Positions 30,316 through 31,642 of a stretch of DNA of 31,642 nt are shown here, piece after piece; the stretch's first letter is position 1, and every line of letters starts with the position of its first letter. The notes under the pieces were generated by a model. It was not told the origin of the DNA. It saw only the letters and a program-made list of their open reading frames with translations, and did not search any database. This DNA is from Lentisphaeria bacterium. GTDB lineage: Bacteria; Verrucomicrobiota; Lentisphaeria; Victivallales; Victivallaceae. The translations under genes and the position numbers were made by a program. Location: positions 1 to 31,642 of the forward strand of contig CAAGDG010000076.1 in NCBI GenBank assembly GCA_900768515.1, in the 5' to 3' direction.

Positions 30316-31601
30316 ACGACGCCACGCTGAAAAACCGGCTCGACGCCGACCGCCGCCTGCTCTGGCACCCCTACGCCTCCATGACACAGCCGCCGCCGGT
30401 GAATTTTGCGGTATCCGCCCGCGGCACCCGGATCCGGCTGGCCGACGGCGCCGAATTGATCGACGGCGTGTCAAGCTGGTGGTGCATGTGCCACGGGCAC
30501 AACCATCCGAAAATCGTCGAAGCGGTCCGCCGCCAGAGCGAAAAAATCATGCAGATCATGTTCGCCGGATTCACCCATGAACCGGCCATCCGGCTGGCGG
30601 AACTCCTGGCCCGGCGCACGCCGGCCGGCGTCGACAAGGTTTTTTTCGCCGACTCCGGATCGGTCGCTGTCGAATGCGCCGCCAAGCTCGCCATCCAGTA
30701 CCAGATCGCCGCGGGACGGCCGGAACGCCGCCGGCTCGCCGCGCTCCGGGGCGGCTACCACGGCGACACCTCGGGGGCGATGGCGCTCAGCGATCCCGGC
30801 GGGATGCACCGCATGTTCTCCGGCATTCTGGCGAAACACTACTTTGCGCCCCGTCCGGAGATTCCCTTCGGCGCGGAGTGGAACGACGATGATTTCCGCC
30901 CGATGGCCGAACTCCTGGAACAGCACGATGATGAAATCGCCGCCGTGATCGTCGAACCGGTCTTCCAGGGGGCCAACGCAATGTGGTTCTACCACCCCGA
31001 ATACCTGCGCCGGCTGCGGCGCGCCTGCGACGAGCACGGCATTCTGCTGATTCTTGACGAGGTCGCCACCGGATTCGGCCGGCTCGGACGCTACTTCGCT
31101 TCGGAATTCGCCGGAATCATCCCCGACATCCAGTGCGTCGGGAAAGGGCTGACCGGCGGAGCGATCACACTCGCCGCCGCCATCGCCTCCGGCCGGGTGG
31201 CGGAAACCGTCTCCGCGGGGGAACCGGGAAAATTTCTCCACGGACCGACGTTCATGGCCAACCCGCTGGCCTGCGCCGCCGGCTGTGCATCACTGGAGCT
31301 TTTCGACGAATACGACTGGCAGGGCCGGGTGCTCGCAATTCAGGAACAGCTGCGGCGGGAACTGACTCCCCTGCTGGAGATCGAGAACGTGGCGGCGGTC
31401 CGTGCGCTCGGCGCGGTCGGCGTGGTCGAACTGCGCTCGACGCCCTCGCCGGAGACGGTTCAGCAGCTGGTGCGCGAAACCGGCGTCTGGCTGCGTCCCT
31501 TCGGCCCCTGGCTCTACACGATGCCCCCCTTCATCACCCCGCCGGAAGAGATCACGCGGATCGTTCAGGCGATGGCCGAAATCGCGGAAAGAACCAGGTG
31601 A
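30312..31601 (+). CDS. bioA: Adenosylmethionine-8-amino-7-oxononanoate aminotransferase (BioA)
   Basis: 429 residues. PLP enzyme that converts KAPA to DAPA with S-adenosylmethionine as the amino donor. Typical BioA features: LWHPYASM, SSWWCMCHGHNHP with the substrate Trp pair 56-57, ADSGSVAVECAAKLA, RGGYHGDTSGAMALSDP, Asp249 in LILDEVATGFGRLG, and the PLP Lys278 in CVGKGLTGGAITLAA; HGPTFMANPLACAAG follows. The protein is complete. AAGGGG lies seven bases before ATG, which overlaps bioD by 4 nt. It is the last gene in the window; a G/C-rich hairpin begins directly after the stop. Confidence 0.97.
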   Translation: MNDATLKNRLDADRRLLWHPYASMTQPPPVNFAVSARGTRIRLADGAELIDGVSSWWCMCHGHNHPKIVEAVRRQSEKIMQIMFAGFTHEPAIRLAELLARRTPAGVDKVFFADSGSVAVECAAKLAIQYQIAAGRPERRRLAALRGGYHGDTSGAMALSDPGGMHRMFSGILAKHYFAPRPEIPFGAEWNDDDFRPMAELLEQHDDEIAAVIVEPVFQGANAMWFYHPEYLRRLRRACDEHGILLILDEVATGFGRLGRYFASEFAGIIPDIQCVGKGLTGGAITLAAAIASGRVAETVSAGEPGKFLHGPTFMANPLACAAGCASLELFDEYDWQGRVLAIQEQLRRELTPLLEIENVAAVRALGAVGVVELRSTPSPETVQQLVRETGVWLRPFGPWLYTMPPFITPPEEITRIVQAMAEIAERTR

Positions 31602-31627
31602 CCGGCGGGGCCGCGCCCGGCCCCCGG
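31602..31627 (+). terminator. Likely terminator stem after bioA, T-tract not visible
   Basis: GGGGCC (31607-31612) pairs with GGCCCC (31619-31624), extended by CCG/CGG, directly after the bioA stop. It looks like the stem of an intrinsic terminator, but the sequence turns into adapter before any T-tract. Confidence 0.5.
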
Positions 31628-31642
31628 ATCGGAAGAGCACAC
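31627..31642. other. Illumina adapter remnant at the contig end
   Basis: GATCGGAAGAGCACAC is identical over 16 of 16 bases to the start of the TruSeq adapter and ends the window. It is very probably sequencing residue and not genome. The base before it is G, whereas A-tailed libraries give A, so a different library chemistry or a misjoin is possible. Confidence 0.85.

Noticed and set aside
1..31642. CRISPR array, insertion sequence or prophage
   Set aside because: No regularly spaced repeats, transposase, integrase or phage genes were found. The only repeated DNA is in the pseudopilin paralogues.

Overview
The window looks like a chromosomal contig of a GC-rich anaerobe, most likely a Lentisphaerota (Victivallales-like) bacterium. 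The clearest hint is three tandem pseudopilins with the [25 protein letters not shown] type N-terminus (motif shown shortened in the entries) and an Asp-Gly-His C-terminal block, a gene family greatly expanded in Lentisphaerota and their relatives. Secreted esterases, glycoside hydrolases, a [FeFe]-hydrogenase maturase and strictly anaerobic radical-SAM chemistry fit a gut or sediment fermenter. The assignment is inference from gene content, not from a marker search.

Layout. 1-2372 (-): purL, cut by the window start. 2574-2650 (+): tRNA-Met. 2921-7039 (-): a very large membrane-anchored CobN/HmuS-like chelatase-family protein with its own terminator and a promoter that carries a perfect palindrome between -35 and -10. 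7297-9084 (-): secreted esterase. 9442-12448 (+): three pseudopilin genes, each with its own promoter and intrinsic terminator or a short unit, with a lipocalin gene between copies 1 and 2. 12642-16316: a carbohydrate patch (DUF4434-like TIM barrel, secreted alpha/beta hydrolase on the opposite strand, GH39-like hydrolase). 16310-18499 (-): tsaC and a sodium/solute symporter gene broken by a single-base frameshift. 18665-22076 (+): ispH, a BaiN/HI0933-type flavoprotein and mraY. 22126-24071 (+): a structured leader RNA ending in an intrinsic terminator, then a TM1266-type small regulator and hydG. 24197-25852 (-): a pyridoxamine-oxidase-like protein behind a Gfo/Idh/MocA dehydrogenase. 26061-31601 (+): a complete biotin operon bioB-F-G-C-D-A with overlapping genes. 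The last 16 bases equal an Illumina adapter, so the contig ends there artificially.

How the genes work together. bioC and bioG make pimeloyl-ACP by disguising and unmasking a fatty-acid primer, and bioF, bioA, bioD and bioB turn it into biotin, so the six genes are a self-contained pathway. ispH (isoprenoid precursor) and mraY (lipid I) both feed undecaprenyl-linked cell-wall synthesis, though they are separated by the flavoprotein gene. HydG supplies Fe(CO)2CN units for the [FeFe]-hydrogenase H-cluster; HydE, HydF and the hydrogenase itself are not in the window. The most interesting non-coding signal is the roughly 190-nt leader in front of the TM1266-hydG pair, whose promoter-structured RNA-terminator-gene order is that of a riboswitch or other attenuator and which I could not match to a known class.
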